Positions 10,401-19,722 of a DNA stretch of 64,000 nucleotides are shown here, piece by piece; the stretch's first letter is position 1, and each line of letters starts with the position of its first letter. Source of the stretch: Zobellia roscoffensis (lineage in GTDB: Bacteria > Bacteroidota > Bacteroidia > Flavobacteriales > Flavobacteriaceae); NCBI RefSeq assembly GCF_015330165.1, contig NZ_JADDXT010000002.1, positions 3,685,646 through 3,749,645 on the forward strand, read 5' to 3'. The notes beneath the pieces are model-generated. The model worked only from the letters and a program-made list of their open reading frames with translations, was not told where the DNA came from and searched no databases. The translations under genes were made by a program, and so were the position numbers.

Positions 10401-11451
10401 CCAAGTTCTTTTTGTTGAATTTGGCGAGTATTTCATTGATAACTATAGCTAAAGAATAGGCTTCTTCACCACTGCTCACTCCAACGCACCAACATTTTAT
10501 AGTATCTTCCTTTTTCTTGCTAGATATTATTTTGGGGATAACCTCAGAGGTCAAGGCTTCCCATACAAGAGGGTCTCTAAAAAAACTGGTAACTCCTACT
10601 AGAAACTCCCTTACTAGGATATGGGCTTCTTCGGGTCTTTCAAACAAGTATTCTTTATATTCTTGTAGCGTATTTAAGCGATTAATGCCAATTCTTCTGG
10701 CAATCATACGAACCAAAGTTGGTCTTTTGTAATATTCAAAATCTAATTTGGTCTGACTATTTAAAAAGTTTAGGATTTTGACAAGAGTTTCTTCATCACC
10801 TAGAATGTTCTCTTCTAAAGATCCATAAACAGCGGGATGTTGAATAAATCTTTTTATTTCCTCACCCATTTGTTCCGTGGGAAGAATATAATCTACTAGA
10901 TTGGTATTGATAGCATTTTGAGGCATACTATCAAACTCTGCCTGATCTGGGCTTTGTACCATGACCATGCCACCATATTCTTTAATATCTCTGGCGCCAG
11001 AGGTACCATCACTTCCAGTACCACTAAGGATAACGGCAACGGCCTTGTTGGTCATTTCCCGTGCGAGTGATTTAAAAAATAAATCAATAGGTAAATTTAA
11101 GGTTCTGGTTTTGGGTTTATCCTCTAAAATTAAAAATCCGTCTTTTATGAAAATATTCTTTTTTGGGGTCAAAAGATATACCGTACTAGGTTTAATTACG
11201 GTCTTTTCCTTGACTTCTATTATGGGCATGTCCGTATTCTTAGACAATAGCTCGCTCATAAGGCTTTTGTAGTCCGGACTTAAATGTTGAACCACAACAA
11301 AACTATGTGGAAATTTCACGGGAAGATTGTCAAAAAAAGACTTTAAAGCTTCTAATCCTCCGGCACTCGCGCCGATTCCAATGATTGAAAATTTATTTTT
11401 AATAGAGGTTTTTTCTCTAGGTTTAGTTACAAGGGAGTCAGTTTCTTCCAT
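7474..11451 (-). CDS. CheB-CheR-PAS hybrid sensor histidine kinase
   Basis: 1325-residue fusion. Domain order: CheB methylesterase (about 20-205) with complete triad candidates Ser29 (GIGASAGG), His56 (VVVQHLSPD) and Asp148 (SGTGSDGT), lacking the usual N-terminal receiver; CheR methyltransferase (about 215-490) with EFLVGVTSFFRD and CWCVGVSSGEEAYS; a PAS-like segment; a long Glu/Asn/Leu coiled coil with repeated TNEELQS units (about 660-730); a PAS_10-like domain; two further PAS/PAC domains; then HisKA with phospho-acceptor His1117 (ASHDLQEPLR) and HATPase_c (N box NLIGNSIKF, G boxes DNGIGID and GTGIGLAH). Cytoplasmic, with no TM segment visible. No chemoreceptor genes are nearby, so the methyl-accepting target is unknown. 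Confidence 0.93.
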   Translation of the reverse strand: MEETDSLVTKPREKTSIKNKFSIIGIGASAGGLEALKSFFDNLPVKFPHSFVVVQHLSPDYKSLMSELLSKNTDMPIIEVKEKTVIKPSTVYLLTPKKNIFIKDGFLILEDKPKTRTLNLPIDLFFKSLAREMTNKAVAVILSGTGSDGTSGARDIKEYGGMVMVQSPDQAEFDSMPQNAINTNLVDYILPTEQMGEEIKRFIQHPAVYGSLEENILGDEETLVKILNFLNSQTKLDFEYYKRPTLVRMIARRIGINRLNTLQEYKEYLFERPEEAHILVREFLVGVTSFFRDPLVWEALTSEVIPKIISSKKKEDTIKCWCVGVSSGEEAYSLAIVINEILAKFNKKNLVKIFATDIEKNHLNDASKGMYNESTVANISEKRLVLNFTKKGDYYQVNENIRRMVIFSKHNVLKDPPFNKMDLSMCRNMLIYLQPAAQNRALDVLHYSLNMNGILVLGSSESLGQQKNAFNELYRKQKIYCNIRPAKILGLQQYNSGKSQKNPFGLRNLSHERNTRQHIVEALSDNLDLAAIVIDSNFNIVDAFGDLNNYISLPNKGFSMNLLKMVPESVATVLSYSLRKVGGTSQKLKHENLNFSTGKKPTLANMHVAAFLNPLNNNPSNYLVIIKPGDIQAVLPPRSEDDDSPQNIRENELETELKETRESLKNMIEEVETSNEELQATNEELLASNEELQSTNEELQSVNEELHTVNTELQEKLEELASLNSDLDNLFESTDIGTIFLDNNLRIRKFTPSVAKHFNLLSSDINRPLEHFASTFHKNNYKTFISDIKKVIYNGTSQQNEVKDAKGRWFLQKIVPFRDGAGKIEGATLSYVDINELKSAEQKLKYQLLAFEQTSDSFWDYNLVEGSYYVSKSIRHILGYEEHEVDESAEFWNKYTHPDDLVAQEAIMEKHLATQGKFPYAVETRYKHKLGHYVTLLLRGKLVEWTPEGKPKRMLGTTTDVSMLKKMPKLEKELLDKNMVFEQVLEITLAGFWDWNIQENTEYLSPTFKQMFGYEDDEMENTPEAWQKIIHPEDLPGVLATFDAHVASKGKVPYDNEVRYFHKNGGIVWVWCKGQIIEWGENGEPIRMVGSHINITNLRQLSQSNKELERFAYVASHDLQEPLRTISDFVALFKDEYIKLLDNKAATYLEFIEEASARMGELVKVILAYSKIGSDTEKGTVDLNSIVKNVEKDLRIRIESTHANIITKELPKITGHKIELHSLFLNLIGNSIKFVDTAINPIIEIGAIPSEKGHHIYVKDNGIGIDKKNQDRIFEVFKRLHNQEDYEGTGIGLAHCKKIVELHNGKIWVESKINKGSTFHFSLNL

Positions 11452-11772
11452 TCTGGCATTTTTTTGAGCTCACTAAAAGTAATTAATATCTTACAATATT
11501 TATTAAATTAATCACACAAATTATTTTTTGAGTGTCAACTGTTTAATATGTTTTTTTGTTCGTTAAACAAAAAAGAAAATTTTATTGGATAGCGTTTTTC
11601 AAAGTAGGAAATATCTTTTTGTATTGAAGACCTGTCTGGGGAACGATAGATTTACTTGATAATGGAGATTAAATGCTCCGATGCTTGCCTCGAAATAGAG
11701 GTGTATCCCTTTGAATGCCTAGTGGGCTTGCTTAGAGGTAGTTTACTCCCAATATATTTTATGTATCTATTT
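11452..11772. other. Intergenic, 321 bp, no gene seen
   Basis: Lies between the 5' end of the CheB-CheR kinase and the 3' end of the LuxR-type regulator (both minus strand). It should hold the kinase promoter near 11460-11560. A weak AT-only hairpin occurs at 11552-11574 (arms TTTTTTGTT and AACAAAAAA). No ORF, tRNA or strong terminator recognised. Confidence 0.6.
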
Positions 11773-12408
11773 CTAAATCAGTTTTTTCTCAACAGCTACC
11801 TTTATTAAGGAAGCGGCATTAGAAACTTCTAATTTTTGCATGAGGTTACGTCTATGGGTTTCTACCGTTAGTGGACTAATAAACAAATCTTCTGCAATGT
11901 TGTTTGTTGTTTTTCCCTCTGCTATCAATGTAAGTACATGCTTTTCTCTACGGGTTAGCTTTGGCAAGTCATTGCCCTCTTGCGTTACCGAATCTGCAAG
12001 AATTTTTTGAACCTCACTACCAAAGTAGAAATTACCTTGGTGTACTTGAGATATAGCATTGACCAACTCATCTGCGGTTGCATTTTTCAACAAATAACCC
12101 TTTACACCGTTTCTAATCATCTGATTAATGATGCTGGGTTCACTATAGGTACTTAGCCCAATAATGCCGATTGTAGCTCTAATATTTAAGATTTTGGAAA
12201 CCATTTCAACTCCGTTAATATCCGGTAGGTTTACATCTAGCAGAATAACATCTGCTGTATCTTTTTCTAGAAAAGACAAGGTATCCGTTCCGTTAATGAA
12301 ATGAGTTTTTACAACCACGCGTTCATCGTCACCAAGTAGGGTTTTGAGTCCTTCTATCACCATAGGGTGATCATCTACAATCAATATTTGTATAGGGTTA
12401 TGCTGCAT
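11773..12408 (-). CDS. NarL/FixJ-type response regulator
   Basis: 211 residues. Receiver domain (about 1-125) with acidic pocket DD near residue 12 and predicted phospho-acceptor Asp58 in ILLDVNLPD, then a LuxR/GerE helix-turn-helix (about 148-208) with LTRREKHVLTLIAEGKTTNNIAEDL. Its 5' end overlaps the 3' end of the TPR kinase gene by 11 bp, so the two are co-translated partners. The nearest candidate operator is the TACTGG-N4-CCAGTA palindrome at 14480, in the divergent region upstream of this operon; a second copy precedes the barrel gene at 21242. Direct binding there is inference. Confidence 0.93.
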   Translation of the reverse strand: MQHNPIQILIVDDHPMVIEGLKTLLGDDERVVVKTHFINGTDTLSFLEKDTADVILLDVNLPDINGVEMVSKILNIRATIGIIGLSTYSEPSIINQMIRNGVKGYLLKNATADELVNAISQVHQGNFYFGSEVQKILADSVTQEGNDLPKLTRREKHVLTLIAEGKTTNNIAEDLFISPLTVETHRRNLMQKLEVSNAASLIKVAVEKKLI

Positions 12409-14401
12409 CTATGTTAATTTGAACATTAACTGTTGTTCCTTCATTTTCTTCCGAGTTAAATTCTAAATCACCTTTTAGGTAGGCAACCCTGGTCTGTAGG
12501 TTAGAAAGACCCATGCCGGCTTTTTCACTTTCAATTTCCTGTTTGTCAAAACCAACACCATTATCCTCTACGGTAATATCTACCTTATTACCATCTCTCA
12601 TATATTGTACTAATACTTCGGATGCGTGCGCGTGTTTTATGGCATTGTTTATTAATTCCTGTATTACTCTGTACATGGTAACTTGCTGGTTTAGGTTGAT
12701 ACCTTTTTCGGAACCGTAGAACTGTAGGGTTACTTTTGTATCATTACCAGTCATGCTACTGCAATAATCCTTTAATGCTGCTTGTAGCCCAAATTTAACT
12801 AATGTTTCGGGCATCATATTACGCGCAATAGAACGTAGTTCAGTTAAGGAGTCATCAAGGTCTTTCATAACCTTTTTTAGTTGGGTCTTAGGATATTCCT
12901 TTGGCTCGTCCTTATCTAGTTTGGACAAATTCATGCTAATACCAGATAATCTTCCGCCTAAGCCATCATGCAAATCTATAGCAAGTCTTTTCCGTTCTTT
13001 TTCCTGACCTTCTATCATGGCGGAAAACACTTCGTTTTCTTGCTTTTGTTTTAAAAGAGAAACTTCTTTTTCTTGTTCCCGTTCTTTTTTTCGTGCTCTT
13101 CTAAGCTTAGCGTTGTACGCGTAGAAACCGATAAAAAGCAGTAGGGCGAGTAGACTGGCCACGGCTCCCAAAAGATAGTTTTGTGACTTCTTGACCTGAA
13201 GCGCTAAAGCTGCCTCACTTTTTTCATTTTTAAGCGCTAAAATTTCTTTTTCTTTGGTTGCAGTTTTGTATTGTATTTCAAGCTGCTGCATTTCGTTGCC
13301 CAGTTCTCCAACTCTGGCACTATCTAGTGCAGCCACGTAGTCTTTTAAGTAGTTGTACGCCGACTTGTAATTGGTAAGTTTGGCATCGAATTTTGCTAGG
13401 GAATAGTAAGAGCCTAACTTATCATTAAAAGAATGCTCATCGTCACTAAAGTTAATATACTTTAATGTGTACTCTTTGGCTTTTTTAAAATTACCCATTC
13501 CACTATAAGCTTCGGCATACCTTTGGTATATTAGTTTTATATAGAAACTAGATGATTGTTCCTTGTAATATGTATAGGCTTTGTCTAATGCAACAAGCGC
13601 TTTATTGTACTCGCCAATTTTGGCATGATAAAGGCCAAGTTCCATTTGATAAGGGCCTTCGTAGAAAGAATTAGGGATTAGGTCTAGATTTACTTTTGCA
13701 ATATCCAATACAGATTTCATACGTTTTAATGAGTCCATACTTGATAAAGCGGAAGAAAATGATAAGCTGTGATATAACATATCTTCTGGAGTGCCAACTT
13801 CTTCATATTGTTTTTGACTTATTAAAAACATTTCATAAGCCCTCTTATATAGCATTAAATTACTGTATTTGATGCCTAAGCTGGTGTTGGCATTGGCTAC
13901 GAACATTTTATCGCCCATTTCCTGTGCGTAGGGTATGGTTTCTGCAATGCGTTCTATTTCCTTTTCTACATTGCCCTCGTAACCATAGGCTACACCTATA
14001 TTATATTTGCCGCGCAACCATATTTTCATATTACGGGAAGATGAATCTTTTGCAACCAATTTATCGGCAAACTTATTACCTATTGTAAAATACTTCTTTG
14101 CATTATCCACATCAAAATAATCAAGATAACAACCCGCTAAGTTAATATTAGCATCGGCCATACCCCTTAGGTAGTTGATTCTTTTGGCCAACGCAATGGC
14201 GGCAAACCCTTTTTCAAAGGCTTTTAAGGAGTCTACGCCACCGTAGGAGCGTGCCAACTCGCTAAGAATGTTCACCCTAGTGGTATCTTGCCCCGCTGAT
14301 TTCAAAGCATTTTCTAAACTATCTATGCGCGCTTCACGCCCTGTTTGGGCAGAAATAGTGAGGGATAGTAAAAGAATAAAAACAAATACTAGAGAACGCA
14401 T
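12398..14401 (-). CDS. TPR-containing sensor histidine kinase (NarX/DesK-like)
   Basis: 667 residues. A signal peptide (about 1-19, ending SAQ) precedes a periplasmic array of TPR-like helical repeats (about 25-395), one TM segment (about 405-430, AVASLLALLLFIGFYAY), a coiled-coil linker, HisKA_3 with phospho-acceptor His478 (DLHDGLGGRL), and HATPase_c with ELINNAIKHAHA and DNGVGFD. Periplasmic TPR plus HisKA_3 is a common Bacteroidota architecture for sensing envelope or protein-level signals. It forms an operon with the LuxR-type regulator and diverges from the protease/lipoprotein operon at 14647, separated by 245 bp carrying a palindromic element. Ligand unknown. Confidence 0.92.
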   Translation of the reverse strand: MRSLVFVFILLLSLTISAQTGREARIDSLENALKSAGQDTTRVNILSELARSYGGVDSLKAFEKGFAAIALAKRINYLRGMADANINLAGCYLDYFDVDNAKKYFTIGNKFADKLVAKDSSSRNMKIWLRGKYNIGVAYGYEGNVEKEIERIAETIPYAQEMGDKMFVANANTSLGIKYSNLMLYKRAYEMFLISQKQYEEVGTPEDMLYHSLSFSSALSSMDSLKRMKSVLDIAKVNLDLIPNSFYEGPYQMELGLYHAKIGEYNKALVALDKAYTYYKEQSSSFYIKLIYQRYAEAYSGMGNFKKAKEYTLKYINFSDDEHSFNDKLGSYYSLAKFDAKLTNYKSAYNYLKDYVAALDSARVGELGNEMQQLEIQYKTATKEKEILALKNEKSEAALALQVKKSQNYLLGAVASLLALLLFIGFYAYNAKLRRARKKEREQEKEVSLLKQKQENEVFSAMIEGQEKERKRLAIDLHDGLGGRLSGISMNLSKLDKDEPKEYPKTQLKKVMKDLDDSLTELRSIARNMMPETLVKFGLQAALKDYCSSMTGNDTKVTLQFYGSEKGINLNQQVTMYRVIQELINNAIKHAHASEVLVQYMRDGNKVDITVEDNGVGFDKQEIESEKAGMGLSNLQTRVAYLKGDLEFNSEENEGTTVNVQINIDAA

Positions 14402-14479
14402 TTTGGTATGGTAGTTTTTTGATTGTTTATCGCCAAGATACTACAACTATACGGCACTATAAACACCCTGTAATCAATA

Positions 14480-14549
14480 TACTGGAAAACCAGTAGAAAA
14501 AAATACAAACAACGCGGTATTTCAGAAACAAGCATTTCAAAATACCTTG
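14480..14549 (+). promoter_or_regulatory. Candidate operator-promoter, copy 1
   Basis: A perfect palindrome TACTGG-AAAA-CCAGTA (14480-14495) is followed by GAAAAAAATACAAA, GGTATTTCA (from 14516), and TACCTTG (14543-14549), which resembles the Bacteroidota -7 box TAnnTTTG. A second copy at 21111 matches 44 of the first 50 positions and has TACCTT at exactly the same offset (63 bp from the palindrome start). It points toward the lipoprotein/M4 protease operon (ATG at 14647) and also lies 79 bp upstream of the divergent kinase gene. The function is inferred from duplication and spacing. Confidence 0.7.
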
Positions 14550-14646
14550 CCATCAGCAAATTACAAGAAGTATCCTATAACCGCCAAGCTAATTAATTAG
14601 AGCAGTATTACCGAAAAAACTACTAAAGATAAATACATACTTAAAG

Positions 14647-15069
14647 ATGAAACGAAAACTCTTGTTTTATGGTCTACTTTTCTTAACGCTATTGAATTGT
14701 AAGTCTCAACACTACACTTTTGACGAATTGCCCAGTAAGCAACTGGTTTTTGGGTACGGAGGCGGTATGGCTGGAACGGTAGATAGCTATACACTTCTTG
14801 AAAACGGACAGTTGTTCCATACGAATTCGCTAACCCAACAAACAGAGGAGTTAGAACCGCTATCAAAAAAAGAAGTGACTGCATGTTTTTTAAAGTTTGA
14901 AGAATTAGCACTGTCCGAAGCCGATTTTAACCACCCTGGCAGTCGCTATTATTTCTTGGAAGAAGTAAATCAAAATATAAAACACAAGGTCGTGTGGGGA
15001 TCCAGTGACCATAAACCTGATAAGGCCTATTTGGAATTTTATAATGAGATGAAAAACCACATTAAATAA
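14647..15069 (+). CDS. Small predicted lipoprotein, function unknown
   Basis: 140 residues. The N terminus MKRKLLFYGLLFLTLLNC is a type II signal peptide with lipobox-like LLNC, Cys18 being the predicted lipidated residue. The mature part has no domain I recognise; it contains a Gly-rich FGYGGGMAG segment, and its length and mixed composition suggest a small globular periplasmic or surface protein. It is the first gene downstream of the duplicated operator at 14480 and lies 6 bp from the M4 protease start, so it probably shares its transcript. A chaperone, inhibitor or accessory role for the protease is possible but unsupported by motifs. Confidence 0.78.
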   Translation: MKRKLLFYGLLFLTLLNCKSQHYTFDELPSKQLVFGYGGGMAGTVDSYTLLENGQLFHTNSLTQQTEELEPLSKKEVTACFLKFEELALSEADFNHPGSRYYFLEEVNQNIKHKVVWGSSDHKPDKAYLEFYNEMKNHIK

Positions 15070-15075
15070 CCAGCT

Positions 15076-18000
15076 ATGAGAAGCACACTATATATAACCA
15101 CCATTATTTTTACCTTTTTTATGGCGGTGACAGTTACCGCACAAGATACTTTTGATGATAAAAAACGTGAAAACAATACAACAATTAATAAAGATGCTGT
15201 AAAGAAGTTTAATGCATTAAAAATAGCGAAAGATAAAAAGAGGTCTACAGCAACAGGGCGAACTAATTATCAGATGCCCACAGTCTTTAATACGGATTAT
15301 AACAAAGGTAAATACAAGCATAAGGTTACTAATACATCTGAAGACGGAACGCCTCTATTCATTAAGAGCAAGGCAAATAAAGAAGTAGCCTCTGTGGTAG
15401 CTAAACAATCATCAGAAGATGTAGCAAAAGACTATTTGGTTGATGTTAAGGAATTTATTCAAATAAAAAAACCTGAAACTGAGTTTGCTGAAATATCTAA
15501 TAAAATTGATGTTTTAGGGCAGAGGCATATTAAAATGCAACAAGTTTTTAAAGGGGTTAAAGTATATGGAAGTGAGGTAATTCTACATTTTGATAAAAGT
15601 AATAAAGTAAGTGCCTTAAACGGAAGGAATAAACCTACGCCAGTTATTGAAAACACCACTCCAAAACTAACGGTGCAAGACGCTTTAAAGGTTGTAGAAA
15701 GAGATTTAGGCGTATCACTTTCTGAAGCACCTGTAAAACGTTTTGGATTTATACTGGATTCAAAATACGAAGAAGAACTATTGATTTTTCCATTTGAAGG
15801 CGAGAATATTCTAACTAGACATTTAACGGTACACCCGAATATAAAAGATAGGTGGGAGTATTTTGTTGATGCACAATCCGGCCGTATTCTAGAAAAGCGC
15901 TACCATACCTGTAGTTTTTACCATAAGTACGAGGATGAAAAAACAAACCATAACCATGCTGCATTGGTAGGACCACCAACAACCGGTTCAGGAACTGATT
16001 TAAACGGGGTAAACAGACAGTTGAAAACACATGGTGAAGATGGTGTAAACTACATGATCAACACTTCTGAATCTATGTTCAATGCTAGTCAATCAAAACT
16101 GCCAGATAATCCGGTTGGGGCCATAGTGACACTTGATTTGAAAAATAAACCACCAGAGGAAGGAGCAAAATTTTATCATGTAACAACTACAGGAAGCACT
16201 TGGAATGACCCTATAGCGGTATCTGCGCATTATAATTCTGAGGTGGCCTATAATTTTTTTAAAAATACGTTTAACAGAAATTCTATTAATGGACAAGGAG
16301 GTACGATAATTTCGGTAATAAATGTATCTGATGAAAATGAAGAAGGATTTGACAATGCCTTTTGGAACGGAAAAGCCATGTTTTATGGCAATGGTAAAAA
16401 TGCGTTTAGCCCTTTTGCAGGAGCCTTAGATGTTGGTGGTCATGAAATGTCTCACGGTGTCATTGAGGCTACCGCAAACCTAGAGTATAAGGATCAGTCA
16501 GGCGCGATCAATGAATCTTTTGCAGATATTTTCGGCGCTATGATTGACAGAGAGGATTGGTTGATAGGCGAAGATGTAGTCAATACCCAGTATTTTGTTT
16601 CTGGAGCTATGCGCGATATGCAAAACCCTAATAACGGGGTCAATCAAGGAGAAATAGGTTGGCAGCCAAAAGATATGACAGAGTTCTATTCCGGGTCGGA
16701 AGATAACGGAGGGGTCCACAGAAATAGTGGCATCGTAAACAGAGCCTATTATTTAATCGCTACTGATATAGGAAAGGACAAAGCGGAACAAATTTATTAC
16801 CGAGCATTAGAGACCTATTTGACAGTATCCTCTCAATTTATAGATTTAAGAATTGCCATCATTCAATCCGCTACTGACCTGCATGGCGAGAATTCACAAG
16901 AGGTTGAAGCCGCAAAAACGGCATTTGATACGGTAGGTATTACTGAGGGTGAAGCTACGGAAACGGATAATGACATACCAACGGTTGATGGTGATGAGTT
17001 TATTTTAAGTTTGGATATTAGAGATACCGATCCTTATACTTTGTACGCTTCCGATACTGAGGTTACTACGTATTATCAATTAACAACCACTGGAGTTTTT
17101 AGAAAACCTAATGTTGCGGACGATGGTAGTTTTGCCATCTATATTACGGACGAGAATAAAGTCAATATGCTGTCTTTGGATTTGAATGCTCCACAAGAAG
17201 AAGTGGTTTCTGATGAATCGATTTGGGGTGGGGTGGCACTCTCAAAAGATGGTACCAAACTAGCTATGATCTTTAATGACCAGTCTAATGTTATTTACAT
17301 ATCGGATTTGATAAGTGGTGAATTCAAGGAGTTTGAATTGTACAACCCTACTTCTGCAGATGGCATAACCACGGGAGAGGTATTATATCCCGATGCCCTA
17401 GAGTGGGATTACTCAGGCGAGTATTTGATATATGACGCTTTAAACCGATTAAATAACGCGAACGGTGAAGATATTGAGTATTGGGATGTTGGTGCGCTGC
17501 ATGTATGGGATAATAGCTCTAAAACATTTGGTAGTGGAGCTATTCAAAAAATATTCTCCAACTTACCCGAAGGTGTAAATATCGGTAACCCTTCCTTCTC
17601 AAAAACCTCTGGCAACATTCTGGCTTTTGATTATTTCGATACTCTTGAAAATACGTATAAGGTAATCACGGCAAATATTGAAACAGGTGCATCGGAAGTC
17701 GTATATGAAAACAACAAATTGGGCTTTCCCAATTATTCTAAAAACGATGATAAAATCATATTTGACACCTATAACGGAAGCGATGAAGATATCATGTCCA
17801 TTGACATGGCAACGGATAAAATAACACCTACCGGTAATGTAGTAGAATTGATTCCCAATGGTAAATGGGGCGTGTGGTATACAGTTGGGTCTAGAAGCAC
17901 GCTAAGTAATGAAAAGGAAATAACGGATTTTAGATTTAATGTAACTGCGCCATCAGCAGTTGGGGCTATCAACGGAAATAACATTACCATAGAACTACCG

Positions 18001-19014
18001 GATAACATCAACCCTCAAAATTTAGTGGCCACATTTGCCCATTCCGGTAGGGCAACGGTTTCCGTTGCGGGAGTCACTCAACAGAGCGGGGTTACTATAA
18101 ATGATTTTACTAATCCTGTTATTTATACGGTGACTGCGGAAGATGGGTCTACTAAAGATTTTACGGTAAGTCTTGGCAATAGTACCCATACTGATCCTAA
18201 TGATAGTGATGGCGATGGCGTTGTAAATGCAGATGATCTATGCCCTAATACACCATTTGGTGCTATAGTAGATGTTACAGGTTGTGAAATATTCTCATTG
18301 CCTAGCAATAATTTTACGGTTTCTTCTAAGGGAGAATCTTGCTTGGGAAGTAATAATGGGAATATTACAATTAATGCAAACGCTGACTATAACTATATAG
18401 CAACATTGACCGGAAACGGAGTGAGTAAAAACAACAATTTTACAAGCTCTGTTTCTTTTTCAGGTTTGGAGAGTGGCATCTATACAGTTTGCATAACGTT
18501 AAATGGGCAGTCCGGTTATAAGAACTGCTACGATGTTAGGGTAGCTGCACCGGAAGCACTTACGGTAACTTCAAAAGTGAACTTAAGTGCAAAATCGGTG
18601 ACCCTAAAGTTAGGCGGTGCCGATGAATATACGATTTCACTTAATGAAGAAACTATAATAACTGCAGAGTCTGAGATAACGCTGCCAGTCTATGCGGCAA
18701 AAGCAAAACTTTCGGTAGCCACAGATAAGAATTGCCAAGGAGTTCATGAGGAAATCCTAGATTTTGAAGAGCAAATAATTATCTACCCTAACCCTGTGAA
18801 AGATGGAAAAATTTCCGTTGCGTTGGGTAAAACGTCTGAAGAACCTGTACCCATTCAATTAAACACTTTTGATGGTAAAATGGTATTACAAGAAGTAATA
18901 GAACCCAATACTAGTACTATAAAGATTGATGCAAACAGACTAACGGCAGGAGTTTATGTATTGTCGGTTCAAATAAACGGAGATTCAAGAACATTTAAAA
19001 TTATAAAACAATGA
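15076..19014 (+). CDS. Secreted M4 (thermolysin-like) metalloprotease with T9SS sorting domain
   Basis: 1312 residues. Signal peptide (about 1-22, ending VTAQ); FTP/PepSY-type propeptide (about 100-270); M4 catalytic domain with HEMSH at residues 456-460 (zinc ligands His456 and His460, catalytic Glu457) and NESFADIF with third ligand Glu480; a WD40/TolB-like propeller region (about 640-940); a DUF5018-like segment (about 955-1030); a thrombospondin type 3-like calcium motif DSDGDGVVNADDLCP (about 1040); a carbohydrate-binding or SprB-like beta region; and a C-terminal type IX secretion sorting domain (about 1235-1312, YPNPVKDG to the terminal FKIIKQ). Predicted to be exported through the outer membrane and surface-attached or released. 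The downstream lipoprotein gene overlaps it by 4 bp. Confidence 0.93.
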   Translation: MRSTLYITTIIFTFFMAVTVTAQDTFDDKKRENNTTINKDAVKKFNALKIAKDKKRSTATGRTNYQMPTVFNTDYNKGKYKHKVTNTSEDGTPLFIKSKANKEVASVVAKQSSEDVAKDYLVDVKEFIQIKKPETEFAEISNKIDVLGQRHIKMQQVFKGVKVYGSEVILHFDKSNKVSALNGRNKPTPVIENTTPKLTVQDALKVVERDLGVSLSEAPVKRFGFILDSKYEEELLIFPFEGENILTRHLTVHPNIKDRWEYFVDAQSGRILEKRYHTCSFYHKYEDEKTNHNHAALVGPPTTGSGTDLNGVNRQLKTHGEDGVNYMINTSESMFNASQSKLPDNPVGAIVTLDLKNKPPEEGAKFYHVTTTGSTWNDPIAVSAHYNSEVAYNFFKNTFNRNSINGQGGTIISVINVSDENEEGFDNAFWNGKAMFYGNGKNAFSPFAGALDVGGHEMSHGVIEATANLEYKDQSGAINESFADIFGAMIDREDWLIGEDVVNTQYFVSGAMRDMQNPNNGVNQGEIGWQPKDMTEFYSGSEDNGGVHRNSGIVNRAYYLIATDIGKDKAEQIYYRALETYLTVSSQFIDLRIAIIQSATDLHGENSQEVEAAKTAFDTVGITEGEATETDNDIPTVDGDEFILSLDIRDTDPYTLYASDTEVTTYYQLTTTGVFRKPNVADDGSFAIYITDENKVNMLSLDLNAPQEEVVSDESIWGGVALSKDGTKLAMIFNDQSNVIYISDLISGEFKEFELYNPTSADGITTGEVLYPDALEWDYSGEYLIYDALNRLNNANGEDIEYWDVGALHVWDNSSKTFGSGAIQKIFSNLPEGVNIGNPSFSKTSGNILAFDYFDTLENTYKVITANIETGASEVVYENNKLGFPNYSKNDDKIIFDTYNGSDEDIMSIDMATDKITPTGNVVELIPNGKWGVWYTVGSRSTLSNEKEITDFRFNVTAPSAVGAINGNNITIELPDNINPQNLVATFAHSGRATVSVAGVTQQSGVTINDFTNPVIYTVTAEDGSTKDFTVSLGNSTHTDPNDSDGDGVVNADDLCPNTPFGAIVDVTGCEIFSLPSNNFTVSSKGESCLGSNNGNITINANADYNYIATLTGNGVSKNNNFTSSVSFSGLESGIYTVCITLNGQSGYKNCYDVRVAAPEALTVTSKVNLSAKSVTLKLGGADEYTISLNEETIITAESEITLPVYAAKAKLSVATDKNCQGVHEEILDFEEQIIIYPNPVKDGKISVALGKTSEEPVPIQLNTFDGKMVLQEVIEPNTSTIKIDANRLTAGVYVLSVQINGDSRTFKIIKQ

Positions 19015-19712
19015 GAATACTAAAACCAACAATGTGGCTACTGTTATTAGTTGTAATGACCGCATGCCCGGGCAGTAAAGATGATGGTCCGGAAGAAGGT
19101 GATATGGGAGACCCTGGTAGTGTAAGTTTGGTTTTTCCTGAGAACAACTCAGAATGTACCGAAGGTGATACGGTCAACGACCAGCAAAGTGCCATTACTT
19201 TTCAATGGCAGACTTCGGAAAACGCAGATAGTTATGAGGTGAATGTAAAGAACCTTGAAAATGGAGATGCGCAAGTAACGGAATCCCTAAGTAACGAGGC
19301 TACCCTAACACTCAATAGTAATACACCATATGAGTGGTATGTGACAACTAGTAGCGAAGATTCCGAAACGGCTCCAAAAAGTGCTACTTGGAAATTCTAT
19401 AACGCAGGCGAAGGCGTGGTGAATTACGCGCCATTTCCAGCAGAAGCTTTGTACCCAAGTAGGGGAGGGACGATTTCTGTAAATACTAGTGTAGCCTTAG
19501 AATGGAAGGGTGATGATGTAGATAACGATATTGTAGAATTTGAAGTGTTTTTTGGTACAGAAGCTAATCCCACAGTTTCTATTGGGAGTACAACTGAAAA
19601 TGCAATAACTGCGAATGTAATTTCTGGCCAAACTTATTATTGGCAAGTGAAAACAGAAGATGCAATAGGCAATACGTCAATATCAGAGATTTTCAATTTT
19701 AAGGTAGAATAA
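19011..19712 (+). CDS. Lipoprotein with fibronectin type III-like domains
   Basis: 233 residues. Lipoprotein signal with lipobox-like VMTAC (about residue 19), then an acidic linker rich in Asp, Glu and Gly, typical of surface-exposed Bacteroidota lipoproteins. Two beta-sandwich repeats follow, each with the FN3-like pattern ...ITFQWQTSENADSYEV... and ...VALEWKGDDVDND...YYWQVKTEDAIGN.... The ATG overlaps the protease stop (ATGA), indicating translational coupling. Likely a cell-surface accessory or adhesion protein for the same process as the protease; the specific role is unknown. Confidence 0.8.
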   Translation: MRILKPTMWLLLLVVMTACPGSKDDGPEEGDMGDPGSVSLVFPENNSECTEGDTVNDQQSAITFQWQTSENADSYEVNVKNLENGDAQVTESLSNEATLTLNSNTPYEWYVTTSSEDSETAPKSATWKFYNAGEGVVNYAPFPAEALYPSRGGTISVNTSVALEWKGDDVDNDIVEFEVFFGTEANPTVSIGSTTENAITANVISGQTYYWQVKTEDAIGNTSISEIFNFKVE

Positions 19713-19722
19713 AAACGGCAAA

